From positions 1 to 21,318 of the IMG/VR virus record IMGVR_UViG_3300030329_004037: a stretch of 21,318 bases of DNA; one strand, given 5' to 3'. Source of the DNA: a virus. The position numbers and the translations under genes were made by a program. Within the stretch, counting starts at the first letter, position 1. Every line of letters starts with the position of its first letter. The notes below the pieces were generated by a model. The model was not told where the DNA came from and did not search any database. It worked only from the letters and a program-made list of their open reading frames with translations. Below are positions 1 through 7,100 of the stretch, in pieces.

Positions 1-135
1 GAGCGCGTGATCTTCTCGGAGCTCTCCCGGCTCCCGCCATCGATGCGCCATCGACTGCTCGATCATCTCGAAGCACTCGACGCGGGTAAGGTGGTAGCTC
101 TGCCCTCAGGTACTGCTAAGAGGTCGGAGGGATGA
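1..135 (+). CDS. C-terminal end of upstream gene, probably small terminase subunit (partial)
   Basis: The first 44 codons read open in frame 1 and stop with TGA at 133-135, overlapping the ATG of the large terminase in an ATGA arrangement. The visible peptide starts ERVIFSELSRLPPSMRHRLL and continues as a charged amphipathic helix followed by a short polar tail. No motif is diagnostic. The only support for a small terminase subunit, the DNA-recognition part of the packaging motor, is its position directly before and translationally coupled to the large subunit, where that gene usually sits. It could equally be an unrelated small protein. The start lies outside the window. Confidence 0.5.
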   Translation, partial: ERVIFSELSRLPPSMRHRLLDHLEALDAGKVVALPSGTAKRSEG

Positions 136-1526
136 ATCTCGAAGCACTGGCCCGGGCCTCTCGGGGCTTGGCCTATCAGCTTGACCGAGACAGGCTGTCG
201 GCTTTCCGTCCGACGCCGCCGCAGCTCGACTGGCTCCAGGACAGATCACCGATCCGACTTCTTCGAGGCGCTAACCAGATCGGAAAGACGATGGCCGCCG
301 CCGCCGATCTGCACTGGCTATGCACGGGGACTCATCCATATAGACCGACGCGGAAACCACCGCTCGAAGTCTTCATGGTCTGTCATAGCTGGAGCCAGAG
401 CCAGACGATCATGCAGAAGATCCACGAGCTCGCCCCGATAGACGCTCTACATCCCGACACCGAGTATGTCCCTGGCAAGGGCTACCGCGGAAAGAATCCC
501 CAGCTCCACTATCGGAACGGGTCGATTATACACTTTCGGACCACGAGCCAGGGGACGCTGGCTCTGGCTTCGGCGACACTCGATCACGTTCACTGTGACG
601 AGCCAGTACCTGCGCACATATTTGGGGAGTTGGTCGCGAGATTGTTACGGAGAAGGGGCACAATGGGCATTAGCCTAACGCCGATCGGCCACGACCTGAC
701 TTATCTCCGAAAGATGGTCGACGAGGGCAGGGTATCGGACACCGTGGCTCCGCTGAACCTGGCTAACGTGACACCGCTCGGCGGACGTCCGCTGCTGACC
801 CAAGACGAGATCGATCGGGTGGCGTCTACTTATCTGCCGATCGATCGAGCTGCCCGGCTTGAGGGCTCGTGGGAAGTAGGGATCACCGAGGGCCGAGTCT
901 TCGACCATTTTAAGGAAGAGCACATCCACGCCGAGCTCGACAAGCGGAGAGAATGGCAGATCGCGATCGGCATCGACCACGGCTCCGACGCCGGCTCCCA
1001 GGTCGCACTCTTGATCGCCGTCGACGCTCGGACGCCGGGACGACCAGAGATCCACGTCCTCGATGAGTACACGTCAGGAGCAGCACCAGCCGAGAACCAC
1101 GCCCGAGGGATCCTGGCTATGATAGGGCGCCACGGGCTGACGTGGCAAAACGTCGATCGCTGGACCGGCGACATAGCGCACGGCGGAAAGAAGGGATCGC
1201 ATGGAAAGATGTCTAACTCTATGCTGATGGGCGCATTCGAGCGGGTGCTGGATTACCCGGTGCGCCGGCTACCCTGGCGGATCCGCACCGCATTTAAGCC
1301 ACGCTGGTCGGTCTACCATGGCGCCCAGATAATCCACGCCGCTATGTGTCAGGACCGCTTCCGGATCTCTCCACGCTGTAAGCAGACGATCGAGAGCCTA
1401 AAGCGCTGGCGATTCGAGAAGGATGGACCTTTCGTGCACGCGACCGACGCTCTCCGTTATGCTGTGGTTCCGATGGTCGACGATCGATATAGGTCCCGTC
1501 CGCCTGCTTCTGTGAGGATCTACTAA
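132..1526 (+). CDS. terL: Terminase large subunit (packaging ATPase and nuclease)
   Basis: This 464-residue protein is the motor that pumps DNA into the prohead and cuts the concatemer. The N-terminal ATPase has a Walker A loop RGANQIGKT (about residues 45-53), a Walker B strand DHVHCDE ending in D156/E157, and a coupling motif GISLTP (179-184). The C-terminal RNase H-like nuclease shows three acidic clusters typical of the family: AIGIDHGSD with D282, HVLDEY with D311/E312, and HATDALRYA with D439. The length is normal for the family, and all catalytic residues I looked for are present. It overlaps the upstream stop codon (ATGA) and its own TAA shares one base with the portal ATG, so the three genes are probably translationally coupled. 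It partners with the portal ring at the capsid vertex. Confidence 0.95.
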   Translation: MNLEALARASRGLAYQLDRDRLSAFRPTPPQLDWLQDRSPIRLLRGANQIGKTMAAAADLHWLCTGTHPYRPTRKPPLEVFMVCHSWSQSQTIMQKIHELAPIDALHPDTEYVPGKGYRGKNPQLHYRNGSIIHFRTTSQGTLALASATLDHVHCDEPVPAHIFGELVARLLRRRGTMGISLTPIGHDLTYLRKMVDEGRVSDTVAPLNLANVTPLGGRPLLTQDEIDRVASTYLPIDRAARLEGSWEVGITEGRVFDHFKEEHIHAELDKRREWQIAIGIDHGSDAGSQVALLIAVDARTPGRPEIHVLDEYTSGAAPAENHARGILAMIGRHGLTWQNVDRWTGDIAHGGKKGSHGKMSNSMLMGAFERVLDYPVRRLPWRIRTAFKPRWSVYHGAQIIHAAMCQDRFRISPRCKQTIESLKRWRFEKDGPFVHATDALRYAVVPMVDDRYRSRPPASVRIY

Positions 1527-3328
1527 TGAATTCCAGCCCGTACCCTATGAAGCCCGCCGCTCCAGATCTGGCCGTGCAAGATAGGTGGGACTACACATCG
1601 AGGGTCCGGGACATGCTCTCGGGGCAATGGACTCAGCATCTAGAGCGGGAGATGGCCCAGCACATCGGCCAGGACCGCCGCGCCGCGTGGGGTGTCCCGG
1701 ATCTCTCTTCTAATGTGCTGAAGTCTGTAGTGACTCAGCTATCGGTGCTCTATGACAGAGAGCCGACCGTATACGTGGATCAAGATCTCGACGGTGATAG
1801 CTTAGACGGTCTGCTGGGTCGAGACGGTCTGGTGACCCGTGCGGGGCTCTGGCCTCTAATGTCTCGGGTCCAGAAATTGGTGGTGGGCTGCCGGGAATAC
1901 TTCGTCCGCGTCGACGTCTCCGATAAGGGACTGACCTATCGGCCAGTAGCTCCGGATCTGGTGGTCGCCGAGGCCAGCCCAGATCTTCCGGACGTGCCGA
2001 CCTATATCCGCGAGCTCCAGCTTCGACGCCATCCCGAGACCGGGAAGCCGACGTGGATCTGGGAGGTGGCAGACATCCGGACACCCGAGGACGGCGGGCA
2101 CCCGCTCGGACCTCGCTGGGCTTTTCATCTATCCGACGAAGCGGGGCAGATGGGCCTCGACGTGACCGAGCTATTTACCGGCCAGCCGGATCAGAGCGGC
2201 GAGGCCTATCCATATCGGAAGGCAGACGGCTCTCCCTTCCTGCCATGGGTGCTCTACCACGCCGAGAAGAGCGGGAAGCTCTTCGACGCTTACCATAGCC
2301 GCGAGCTCATGACCGGAAGCCTCACAATTGGCGTGCTCTATACGATGTGGCTTCACGTCGTCCGAGATTGCTCGTGGCCTCAGCGCTATATGACTGGCGT
2401 ATCTATCGACGGTCTCGGCTATGAAGACACCGACACCAAGAGACGCCGAGCGGCGATCAGTATGGATCCCGCGTCGATTCTTATGCTTTCGGTGGATCCT
2501 GACGCCACCGGCCAGCCGATGGTCGGACAATTCCAGCCGGCGTCTGATGTCGGAGAGCTATTGGCGGCGATCTCGCAATATGAGCACCGGGTGGCCAGCT
2601 TCGCGGGGATCTCTCCCGCCGAGGTCTCCAGAGCAAACGGAGATCCGAGATCAGGCTATGCGCTGTCCATTACTCGAGAAGGACAGCGGGAAGCCCAGCG
2701 CCGCTTCGAGCCACAATTCCGCCGAGGCGATCAGCGACTGCTTGAGATCTCGGCGTGCCTGGTCAACCGGCACACTGGATCGAGCTATCCAGAGAGCGGC
2801 TATCGGGTACAGTACCAATCGATCCCGCTGTCGCCGAATGAGCTCCAGGCCCAGCGGGAAGATCTGATCGCAAAAATGGACGCGGGCCTACTGTCTCCGG
2901 TAGACGCCTATATGGCACTGAACCCCGGGATCGATCGCCCCGAGGCTATCTTCCGGCTTCAGGAGATTAGAGCCGAGACCCTGGCGCTATCTGCTCCGAC
3001 TGTACAGATGGACCCAGAAGATCAGGAAGCGCAGATCGACGCCGGCGAGCTCGCCGGAGAGAAGTCCGGACCTCTGCCAATTGTCGACGGCCCAGAGGGG
3101 CTATCCGATGTAGATAAGGCAGCCGACACTGCGCTGAATGGCGCGCAAGTTACCGCGGCAATGGGGATCGTTGTCGCAGTGTCCGAGGGCACTCTACCCA
3201 GAGACGCGGCGCTGGGCATGTTGTCCGAATTCTTCAATCTATCAACAGATCAGGCAGCTCAAATTATGGGCAGCGTCGGCAGCTCATTCTCGGCGCCACC
3301 AGAGCCAGATCCAAATTTCAACCGGTGA
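1526..3328 (+). CDS. Portal protein
   Basis: This 600-residue protein should form the dodecameric ring at one capsid vertex through which DNA enters and to which the tail attaches. Identification rests on position directly after the large terminase, on length, and on portal-like segments. These include SRANGDPRSGYALSITREGQ (about 368-387) followed by a long charged helix, a spacing typical of the portal stem and crown junction. The C-terminal helical region around 537-584 (LNGAQVTAAM, LPRDAALGML, FNLSTDQAAQIM) matches an extension I recall from other phage portals. Residues 85-90 (DQDLDG) form a short DxDxDG acidic loop that could bind a divalent cation. The start at 1526 shares a base with the terminase stop. 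It should contact the terminase, the scaffold and the adaptor encoded at 6351. Confidence 0.9.
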   Translation: MNSSPYPMKPAAPDLAVQDRWDYTSRVRDMLSGQWTQHLEREMAQHIGQDRRAAWGVPDLSSNVLKSVVTQLSVLYDREPTVYVDQDLDGDSLDGLLGRDGLVTRAGLWPLMSRVQKLVVGCREYFVRVDVSDKGLTYRPVAPDLVVAEASPDLPDVPTYIRELQLRRHPETGKPTWIWEVADIRTPEDGGHPLGPRWAFHLSDEAGQMGLDVTELFTGQPDQSGEAYPYRKADGSPFLPWVLYHAEKSGKLFDAYHSRELMTGSLTIGVLYTMWLHVVRDCSWPQRYMTGVSIDGLGYEDTDTKRRRAAISMDPASILMLSVDPDATGQPMVGQFQPASDVGELLAAISQYEHRVASFAGISPAEVSRANGDPRSGYALSITREGQREAQRRFEPQFRRGDQRLLEISACLVNRHTGSSYPESGYRVQYQSIPLSPNELQAQREDLIAKMDAGLLSPVDAYMALNPGIDRPEAIFRLQEIRAETLALSAPTVQMDPEDQEAQIDAGELAGEKSGPLPIVDGPEGLSDVDKAADTALNGAQVTAAMGIVVAVSEGTLPRDAALGMLSEFFNLSTDQAAQIMGSVGSSFSAPPEPDPNFNR

Positions 3329-3343
3329 CCATAGGGAGGGGCC

Positions 3344-3994
3344 ATGGAAAAAACCACAATTGAGGGCGTCGAATATTACCCGGCGGATCAGGTCGAGACG
3401 CTGATCCGCTCACGGCTTGCTAAAGTAAGCGAGAGAGCCAGGACCGCCGAGAGCCGACTCGAAGAGCTCGAAGGGCAGCTCGGGGAAGCTCAAGGAAAGA
3501 TCGGCGTTTCGGACACTCTGGCCGCCAGGGTTAAAGAACTGGAGGAGAGCCTGACCAGCGCCGAGGGTAAATATCAACGGCACACCGCGATCAGCTCTCA
3601 GGGCTTCACCGATCCGGACGTGCGCGATCTTATTGAGTGGGCTTACGACAGAGCCGCAGCTGGCGTTGACGACGCAGATCGGCCCGAGCTCGCGGCGTGG
3701 CTGGCATCCATGAAAGAGGACCCCAGCTCGGCGCCAGCAGCTCTCCGTCCGCACCTGTCAAGCTTGGCAGAGCCCGCACCGGCACCAGCCGAGCCGGCAG
3801 CCAAGCCAGAGCCCAAGAGCAGACCGATCCCCAAGTCTACCGCGGGACTTCAGCCGACCCCGGGCGGCAATATGACGATCGACCAAGCGCTGACGCTGGC
3901 CCAGCGTGGCGACATGTCAGCCTACAGACAGGTGCGGGAGGGACTTCGAGCCAGATACTCGAAGGGTAATCCCTTCTCGCCGGGTAAAGAATAG
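3344..3994 (+). CDS. Capsid scaffold protein
   Basis: The 216-residue product has the architecture of an internal scaffold that templates prohead assembly and then leaves. Residues about 25-80 are charged heptad-like helix (ERARTAESRLEELEGQLGEA), predicted coiled coil. Residues about 140-170 are a Pro/Ala/Lys linker (PAPAPAEPAAKPEPKSRP). The last 40 residues form a helix with a basic tail (YRQVREGLRARYSKG), the usual coat-binding element in scaffolds. It lies between portal and major capsid protein, the expected place. A strong ribosome site (GGGAGGGG, 3334-3341) precedes the ATG. No Ser-His-Asp protease domain is fused to it, unlike HK97-type protease-scaffold fusions. The last codons overlap a small perfect hairpin at 3961-3976. 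Confidence 0.82.
   Translation: MEKTTIEGVEYYPADQVETLIRSRLAKVSERARTAESRLEELEGQLGEAQGKIGVSDTLAARVKELEESLTSAEGKYQRHTAISSQGFTDPDVRDLIEWAYDRAAAGVDDADRPELAAWLASMKEDPSSAPAALRPHLSSLAEPAPAPAEPAAKPEPKSRPIPKSTAGLQPTPGGNMTIDQALTLAQRGDMSAYRQVREGLRARYSKGNPFSPGKE
3961..3976 (+). repeat. Perfect inverted repeat at the end of the scaffold gene
   Basis: GAAGGG and CCCTTC are separated by four bases (TAAT), giving a six-pair stem with a tetraloop in the last codons of the scaffold gene. No T run follows, so it is not an intrinsic terminator. It could be a processing or stability element between scaffold and capsid messages, or chance. Confidence 0.4.
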
Positions 3995-3997
3995 ACA

Positions 3998-4021
3998 GAT
4001 CGTATATATTCCGATACGATC
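3998..4021 (+). promoter_or_regulatory. Perfect 8-bp inverted repeat upstream of the capsid gene
   Basis: GATCGTAT (3998-4005) and ATACGATC (4014-4021) are exact reverse complements around an eight-base AT-rich spacer. They lie just after the scaffold stop, in the larger of the two clear gaps before MCP translation begins (3995-4109). As RNA it would be a stem-loop; as DNA it could be a dyad bound by a dimeric regulator. TATATT at 4005-4010 resembles a -10 box, but I see no matching -35 element, so I do not call a promoter. Its place before the most heavily expressed structural gene favours a control or mRNA-processing role, which is inference. Confidence 0.45.
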
Positions 4022-4098
4022 GGACCTGACATAGCCGACGGGTCGCACCCGAAACAGCGTGACGGCGCCTATCACTACTAAGGGCGCCCGCGTGCGCC

Positions 4099-4112
4099 GA
4101 GGGTTTACCATG
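4099..4112 (+). promoter_or_regulatory. Ribosome binding site that sets the capsid start
   Basis: GAGGG at 4099-4103 lies six bases upstream of ATG 4110. The in-frame GTG at 4059 would add 17 residues but has no purine-rich site before it, and the added peptide is Arg/Lys-rich and unlike a capsid N-terminus. I therefore choose 4110. Confidence 0.7.
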
Positions 4113-5027
4113 ACCGCAATTCTCGAATCCAATCTATCCACCGATCTGCGCCTCGCGCAGATGATCGAAGCCGAGATCCGTATGATCTTGGCCGACACCG
4201 CATCGATCCGGAACACCGGCGCTGTGGCTTTCCTGGGTGACGTGGCCGGCATCGGCTCCGACACACTGCAGCTCCGCCTGGCCGGTCTGAACGGTACCGA
4301 CGAGATGGCATCTACCGCAGAGAACGCCGACGCATCGACCACCGCTCTTACCGACTCCTCGGTCACGGTGACCGCTGCCCGCTATGCTCTCCGCCGCGAT
4401 ATCTCCGATCTTGCCGTCATGACTGGAATGGGCGCAGATATCGATCCGTTCAAGCTGGCCGAGTCTATGGTCGCAAGCTTCGAGGCTGCTTTTATGTCGG
4501 CTCTCTCGACATCGATCGCCAGCTTCAGCAGCAGCGCCGGAACCTCCGGTGTCGACTGCTCGGTGGACGACTGGATGGACGCCATCGCGACTCTTGAGCT
4601 CGCTTCGGTGCCCGGTCCTTACTACGCTATGATCCATCCTCGCCAGCTGGCAGATCTCCAGGAGAGCCTCCGCAGCGAGAGCGGGCCTCTGTCTTTCGCT
4701 CCTGCTTCCGCTGAGCAGATCAAGATCCAGGGACCCGGTGCAGCCGGTAACTTCCTCGGCGTCGACATCTTCCAGAGCTCGAAGGTCACATCCTCCGGTG
4801 GTAACCGGAAGGGCGCGATCTTCGGTGCCGGTGCACTCGGGTACGTGGTCGGAACGCCTAAGCCGCTGGCCGGTGCCGGTGGAGAGGTTCGTCCCGCTGG
4901 CTCTCCGGTGGTGGTGGAATTCCAGAGAGATGCTTCCGCAGCTCTCACCGAGGTGGTCGGTCACGCCTATTTCGGTTGTGCCATCGTGGAGAATTCTCGC
5001 GGCGTGCTTCTCAGCACCGACGCCTGA
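4110..5027 (+). CDS. Major capsid protein (HK97-fold)
   Basis: Starting at ATG 4110 the product is 305 residues and would form the icosahedral shell. Features typical of HK97-fold coats are visible. There is a helical N-terminus, then RYALRRDISDLAVMTG (about 91-106) and a spine-helix-like segment DPFKLAESMVASFEAAFMSA (112-131). YYAMIHPRQLADLQESL (171-187) is followed by a late block, GVDIFQSSKV and GAIFGAGALGYVVG (217-247), matching the conserved 'G-x-D-I-x-x-S' and 'GA-x-F-G-x-x-ALGY' pattern of such coats. Gly codons are enriched in GGT and Ala in GCT compared with its neighbours, consistent with high expression. It follows the scaffold and is followed by a terminator-like hairpin. No long cleavable N-terminal delta domain and no protease are seen, so coat cleavage is not expected. 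Confidence 0.88.
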   Translation: MTAILESNLSTDLRLAQMIEAEIRMILADTASIRNTGAVAFLGDVAGIGSDTLQLRLAGLNGTDEMASTAENADASTTALTDSSVTVTAARYALRRDISDLAVMTGMGADIDPFKLAESMVASFEAAFMSALSTSIASFSSSAGTSGVDCSVDDWMDAIATLELASVPGPYYAMIHPRQLADLQESLRSESGPLSFAPASAEQIKIQGPGAAGNFLGVDIFQSSKVTSSGGNRKGAIFGAGALGYVVGTPKPLAGAGGEVRPAGSPVVVEFQRDASAALTEVVGHAYFGCAIVENSRGVLLSTDA

Positions 5028-5032
5028 TCTTC

Positions 5033-5093
5033 GGGTCCGCTCGGGTGGGGCCTCCTGGTCCCTCCCGGGCTCTACCCGTGCGGGCTCACTTTT
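5033..5093 (+). terminator. Terminator-like stem-loop after the capsid gene
   Basis: GGGTCCGCTCGGGT (5033-5046) pairs with ACCCGTGCGGGCTC (5074-5087) in a 14-pair stem with one T-T mismatch and two G-T wobbles. A 27-base GC-rich loop separates the arms, and ACTTTT follows. The stem is long and GC-rich but the T run is only four bases. It is better read as a leaky terminator or 3' stabiliser that would give the capsid message more copies than downstream genes. It sits six bases after the capsid stop codon. Confidence 0.55.
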
Positions 5094-5119
5094 AACCAAA
5101 CAGAGGAGGGACCTCTATC

Positions 5120-5764
5120 ATGTCAATTAATCCAGAACAGAACCCCGAGATCTATCGGGGAATTACTGAAGAAAAGCAGCGAGCCGAGAAGCTTGCGCCG
5201 GCTCCGCCGTTTTTTCTGGTATTCGATCCGGGCGAGTGGGAGCTCGGAGACATCGACGGGAAGCCAGTCTGGCTCCCAGCGCTCGCGGTGCTCTGGGAAG
5301 TGCCCGGCGTTAATAATGTCCGCAGCACCCGAGGCGGCCCCGATTCGTCTATGGCTCGGATCAAGATCGAAGAGCAGGGACGCACGGTCCTGCCCCAGCA
5401 GCTCGGCTACGTCAAGCGGCTACCGGCTCGGGGCGGACGCTGGCATCATTGCCTATTTTGGGACCATACTCGACAGGTCGGAAACAAGACACTGACCCGT
5501 CACGACGATCAGGGCTACAACAAGTGGCGCCTGGAGCTACTTGAGAACGGGACGATCCCGCAGCCAGATCCCGAGGTGCTCGAGATCGCCATCGAGCGAC
5601 TCTCCGACCGGGTCCGCCGTCACGCATCCCGGGCTAACATTCCTGGAGTTAAGGCTAAGCTCGACATCGATCAAGCTCGGCTCGACTCAGCGAAGCAGGC
5701 GATCTCGGACATCCGAAACCCTCCAAAGGCCAAAGGCCGAAAGAAGGCGAGCAATGGCGTATAA
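5120..5764 (+). CDS. Conserved-looking hypothetical protein, head region
   Basis: I do not recognise this 214-residue protein. It begins polar, then has a compact mixed region with aromatic stretches (FFLVFDPGEWELG, VWLPALAVLWEVPG, RWHHCLFWDHTRQVG), followed by a helical charged section (EIAIERLSDRVRRHA) and a Lys-rich tail (PPKAKGRKKA). There is no signal peptide or membrane helix. It comes directly after the capsid gene and its terminator-like hairpin, and before small genes and the head-tail adaptor, so a virion or assembly role is plausible but not shown. An AGGAGGG ribosome site lies within a short AGAGG/CCTCT inverted repeat (5102-5116) just upstream. Its last codons overlap the 17-residue gene that follows. 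Confidence 0.75.
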   Translation: MSINPEQNPEIYRGITEEKQRAEKLAPAPPFFLVFDPGEWELGDIDGKPVWLPALAVLWEVPGVNNVRSTRGGPDSSMARIKIEEQGRTVLPQQLGYVKRLPARGGRWHHCLFWDHTRQVGNKTLTRHDDQGYNKWRLELLENGTIPQPDPEVLEIAIERLSDRVRRHASRANIPGVKAKLDIDQARLDSAKQAISDIRNPPKAKGRKKASNGV

Positions 5765-5807
5765 GAAGCTGAAGCCAAAGTCTAAGCCCAAGAAGGGCAA
5801 GAGATGA
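5754..5807 (+). CDS. 17-residue lysine-rich mini-protein
   Basis: ATG 5754 opens a reading frame for MAYKKLKPKSKPKKGKR, ending TGA 5805-5807. Nine of 17 residues are Lys or Arg. It starts inside the last codons of the preceding gene, has a purine-rich AAGAAGGCGA stretch seven to eight bases upstream, and ends in an ATGA overlap with the next gene. That is the same coupling style as the confirmed genes here. A basic peptide could bind packaged DNA or RNA, or be a leader that only couples translation. The length is too short for any family call. A non-coding spacer is possible, but the overlaps on both sides argue for real translation. Confidence 0.5.
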   Translation: MAYKKLKPKSKPKKGKR

Positions 5808-5968
5808 AGCACACCGAGGCCGAGGCCAGAGAAGCGATCGAACGTATCGCGACACGAATTCAGAAGACCAACCAGCAGCAGGGCCAGCAGGTCCGACGAG
5901 AGATAGCCCGGGACAAGGCTCGGGCTATCATTGAACGCCACGAGCGCCGACACGAGCGCGATCAATAG
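5804..5968 (+). CDS. 54-residue helical hypothetical protein
   Basis: ATG 5804 overlaps the stop of the 17-residue frame (ATGA) and follows AAGGGCAAGAG. The product MKHTEAEAREAIERIATRIQ... ends ...RHERRHERDQ. It is almost entirely predicted helix, very rich in Arg, Glu and Gln, with a central QQQGQQ stretch and no hydrophobic core. It could be a coiled-coil oligomer or be disordered in solution. I cannot assign a function. The next gene starts 11 bases after its TAG, with an AGGAG ribosome site overlapping that stop. Its place between capsid and adaptor suggests a small head-associated or assembly factor. Confidence 0.6.
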   Translation: MKHTEAEAREAIERIATRIQKTNQQQGQQVRREIARDKARAIIERHERRHERDQ

Positions 5969-5979
5969 GAGATCAGTCA

Positions 5980-6351
5980 ATGGCAAATTTCAAGAGTAGA
6001 TCAAGCTTTAAGCTTCGCAGAACCCTTGCTCTCGACGGCGGATTCAATGCGGAGACCCTGTCAGGAGACACGACCCTGACGCTAAAGGACTCGCAATTCC
6101 AAGCTATCGATCCGGGCGGAGCTGGTCGTAATGTGACCATGCCCAGCGGCGGAACGAAGGGCCGGTTTATGTTTGTGGCTAATAAGGCAGACGCCGACGA
6201 GGGGATCGTCCTGCTTCAGCCCGACGCATCCACGCAGGTCTGCACCGTCAGCCAAGGAGATATGGCAATCGTCTATGCTTCCGACGATATCGCCGCGGCG
6301 GCGACGTCCGGCTGGTCTCTGTTCTTCATGGTCAGCGGCGCGATTACCTAA
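5980..6351 (+). CDS. Small beta-rich virion protein, possible head decoration protein
   Basis: The 123-residue product has a basic N-terminus (MANFKSRSSFKLRRTLALDG) followed by alternating beta-strand sequence: GDTTLTLKDSQFQAIDPGGAGRNVTMPS, then FMFVANKADADEGIVLLQP and GDMAIVYASDD. The block with 'DPGGAGRNVTMP' followed by 'F-V-x-N-x-A-D' recalls small structural proteins found near the capsid gene in other aquatic phages. Some of these are thought to coat the head. There is no signal or membrane helix. It is preceded by AGGAG eight bases before the ATG and its TAA shares a base with the adaptor start. A head decoration or stabilising role fits position and fold type, but a minor tail role cannot be excluded. 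Confidence 0.7.
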   Translation: MANFKSRSSFKLRRTLALDGGFNAETLSGDTTLTLKDSQFQAIDPGGAGRNVTMPSGGTKGRFMFVANKADADEGIVLLQPDASTQVCTVSQGDMAIVYASDDIAAAATSGWSLFFMVSGAIT

Positions 6352-7100
6352 TGCCCGGATCCGAGCCTATATACTCGGCCCGAGTACGGATCCCGACTAT
6401 CATCGAGCGGGCTCGGTCCCAGGTGGTCAAGCTGGAGATCTACCGAGACGGGAGCCTCCAGGCTCCCAGCTCGGGGACTTACTCCCTGATCGATCCCGAC
6501 GGGACTACCGTCTCGACTGGCTCGGTCTCGGTCTCCGGCTCGATCGCTCAATACACGATCGGAGCCTCCGACATCCCGGCTACCGTCGAGCTCGGCGAGG
6601 GCTGGCTTGAAGAGTGGGCGCTAACGATCTCGAGCACCGTCCAGACCTTCAGGCGCCCTGCGTCGATGGTCAAGCGGGCACTGTATCCGGTGGTGGCTGA
6701 CGTGGACCTGACAGCCATCTATAGCGATCTCGCGGACGTCCGGCCCTCTTCGATGTCCAGTTATCAGACGTATATCGACGAAGCATGGATCGACATCGTC
6801 AACCGGATCCGAGCCAAAGGAGACTTCGAGTATCTGATCATGGATCCACAGGTGCTCCGCAGTCCACACCGAGATCTAACGCTCTACCTTATATTCAGGG
6901 ACTTTCACTCGACCATTGGCGAGGGCCGGTATCTGGAGCTCGCTCAAGAACACCGGGAAGTCTTCGAGGCTCGCTTCCGAGAGATCTCTTATCGATACGA
7001 CCACGACCACAACGGGGAAGCGGACGACCCAGATAAGCGCCGAGCGCTCCAGCCGGTGGTCTATCTGTCCAGGCCTCCCGCTATGGTGAGGCGCCGGTAA
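6351..7100 (+). CDS. Head-tail adaptor (connector) with N-terminal beta domain
   Basis: The 249-residue protein has two parts. Residues about 15-105 are beta-rich (KLEIYRDGSLQAPSSGTYSL, GTTVSTGSVSVSGS, EEWALTISS), like an immunoglobulin-type or jelly-roll module. Residues about 118-212 are helical (DLTAIYSDLADVRPSSMSSY, YIDEAWIDIVNRIRAKGDFE, LTLYLIFRDFHS), the pattern of gp6/gp15-type adaptors that dock on the portal and seal the DNA channel. Near the end, DHDHNGEAD (217-225) resembles a calcium-binding DxDxNG loop. Usual adaptors are about 100-150 residues, so the N-terminal domain is an addition. It sits between the putative decoration protein and the tail terminator, as expected for neck genes. 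It shares a base with both neighbours' codons. Confidence 0.72.
   Translation: MPGSEPIYSARVRIPTIIERARSQVVKLEIYRDGSLQAPSSGTYSLIDPDGTTVSTGSVSVSGSIAQYTIGASDIPATVELGEGWLEEWALTISSTVQTFRRPASMVKRALYPVVADVDLTAIYSDLADVRPSSMSSYQTYIDEAWIDIVNRIRAKGDFEYLIMDPQVLRSPHRDLTLYLIFRDFHSTIGEGRYLELAQEHREVFEARFREISYRYDHDHNGEADDPDKRRALQPVVYLSRPPAMVRRR

Noticed and set aside
3985-4010. A sigma-70-type promoter before the capsid gene
   Set aside because: TATATT gives a -10-like box, but the position 17 bases upstream has no TTGACA-like element; reported only as a dyad.
4059-4109. Upstream GTG start for the capsid protein
   Set aside because: No purine-rich site precedes it and the added residues are basic and atypical, whereas ATG 4110 has GAGGG at the right distance.
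4134-5099. Long reverse-strand open frame (321 residues) opposite the capsid gene
   Set aside because: It is a shadow of the GC-rich capsid gene, with Arg/Gly/His-rich low-complexity translation, no ribosome site and no motif, and it lies fully antisense to a confident gene.
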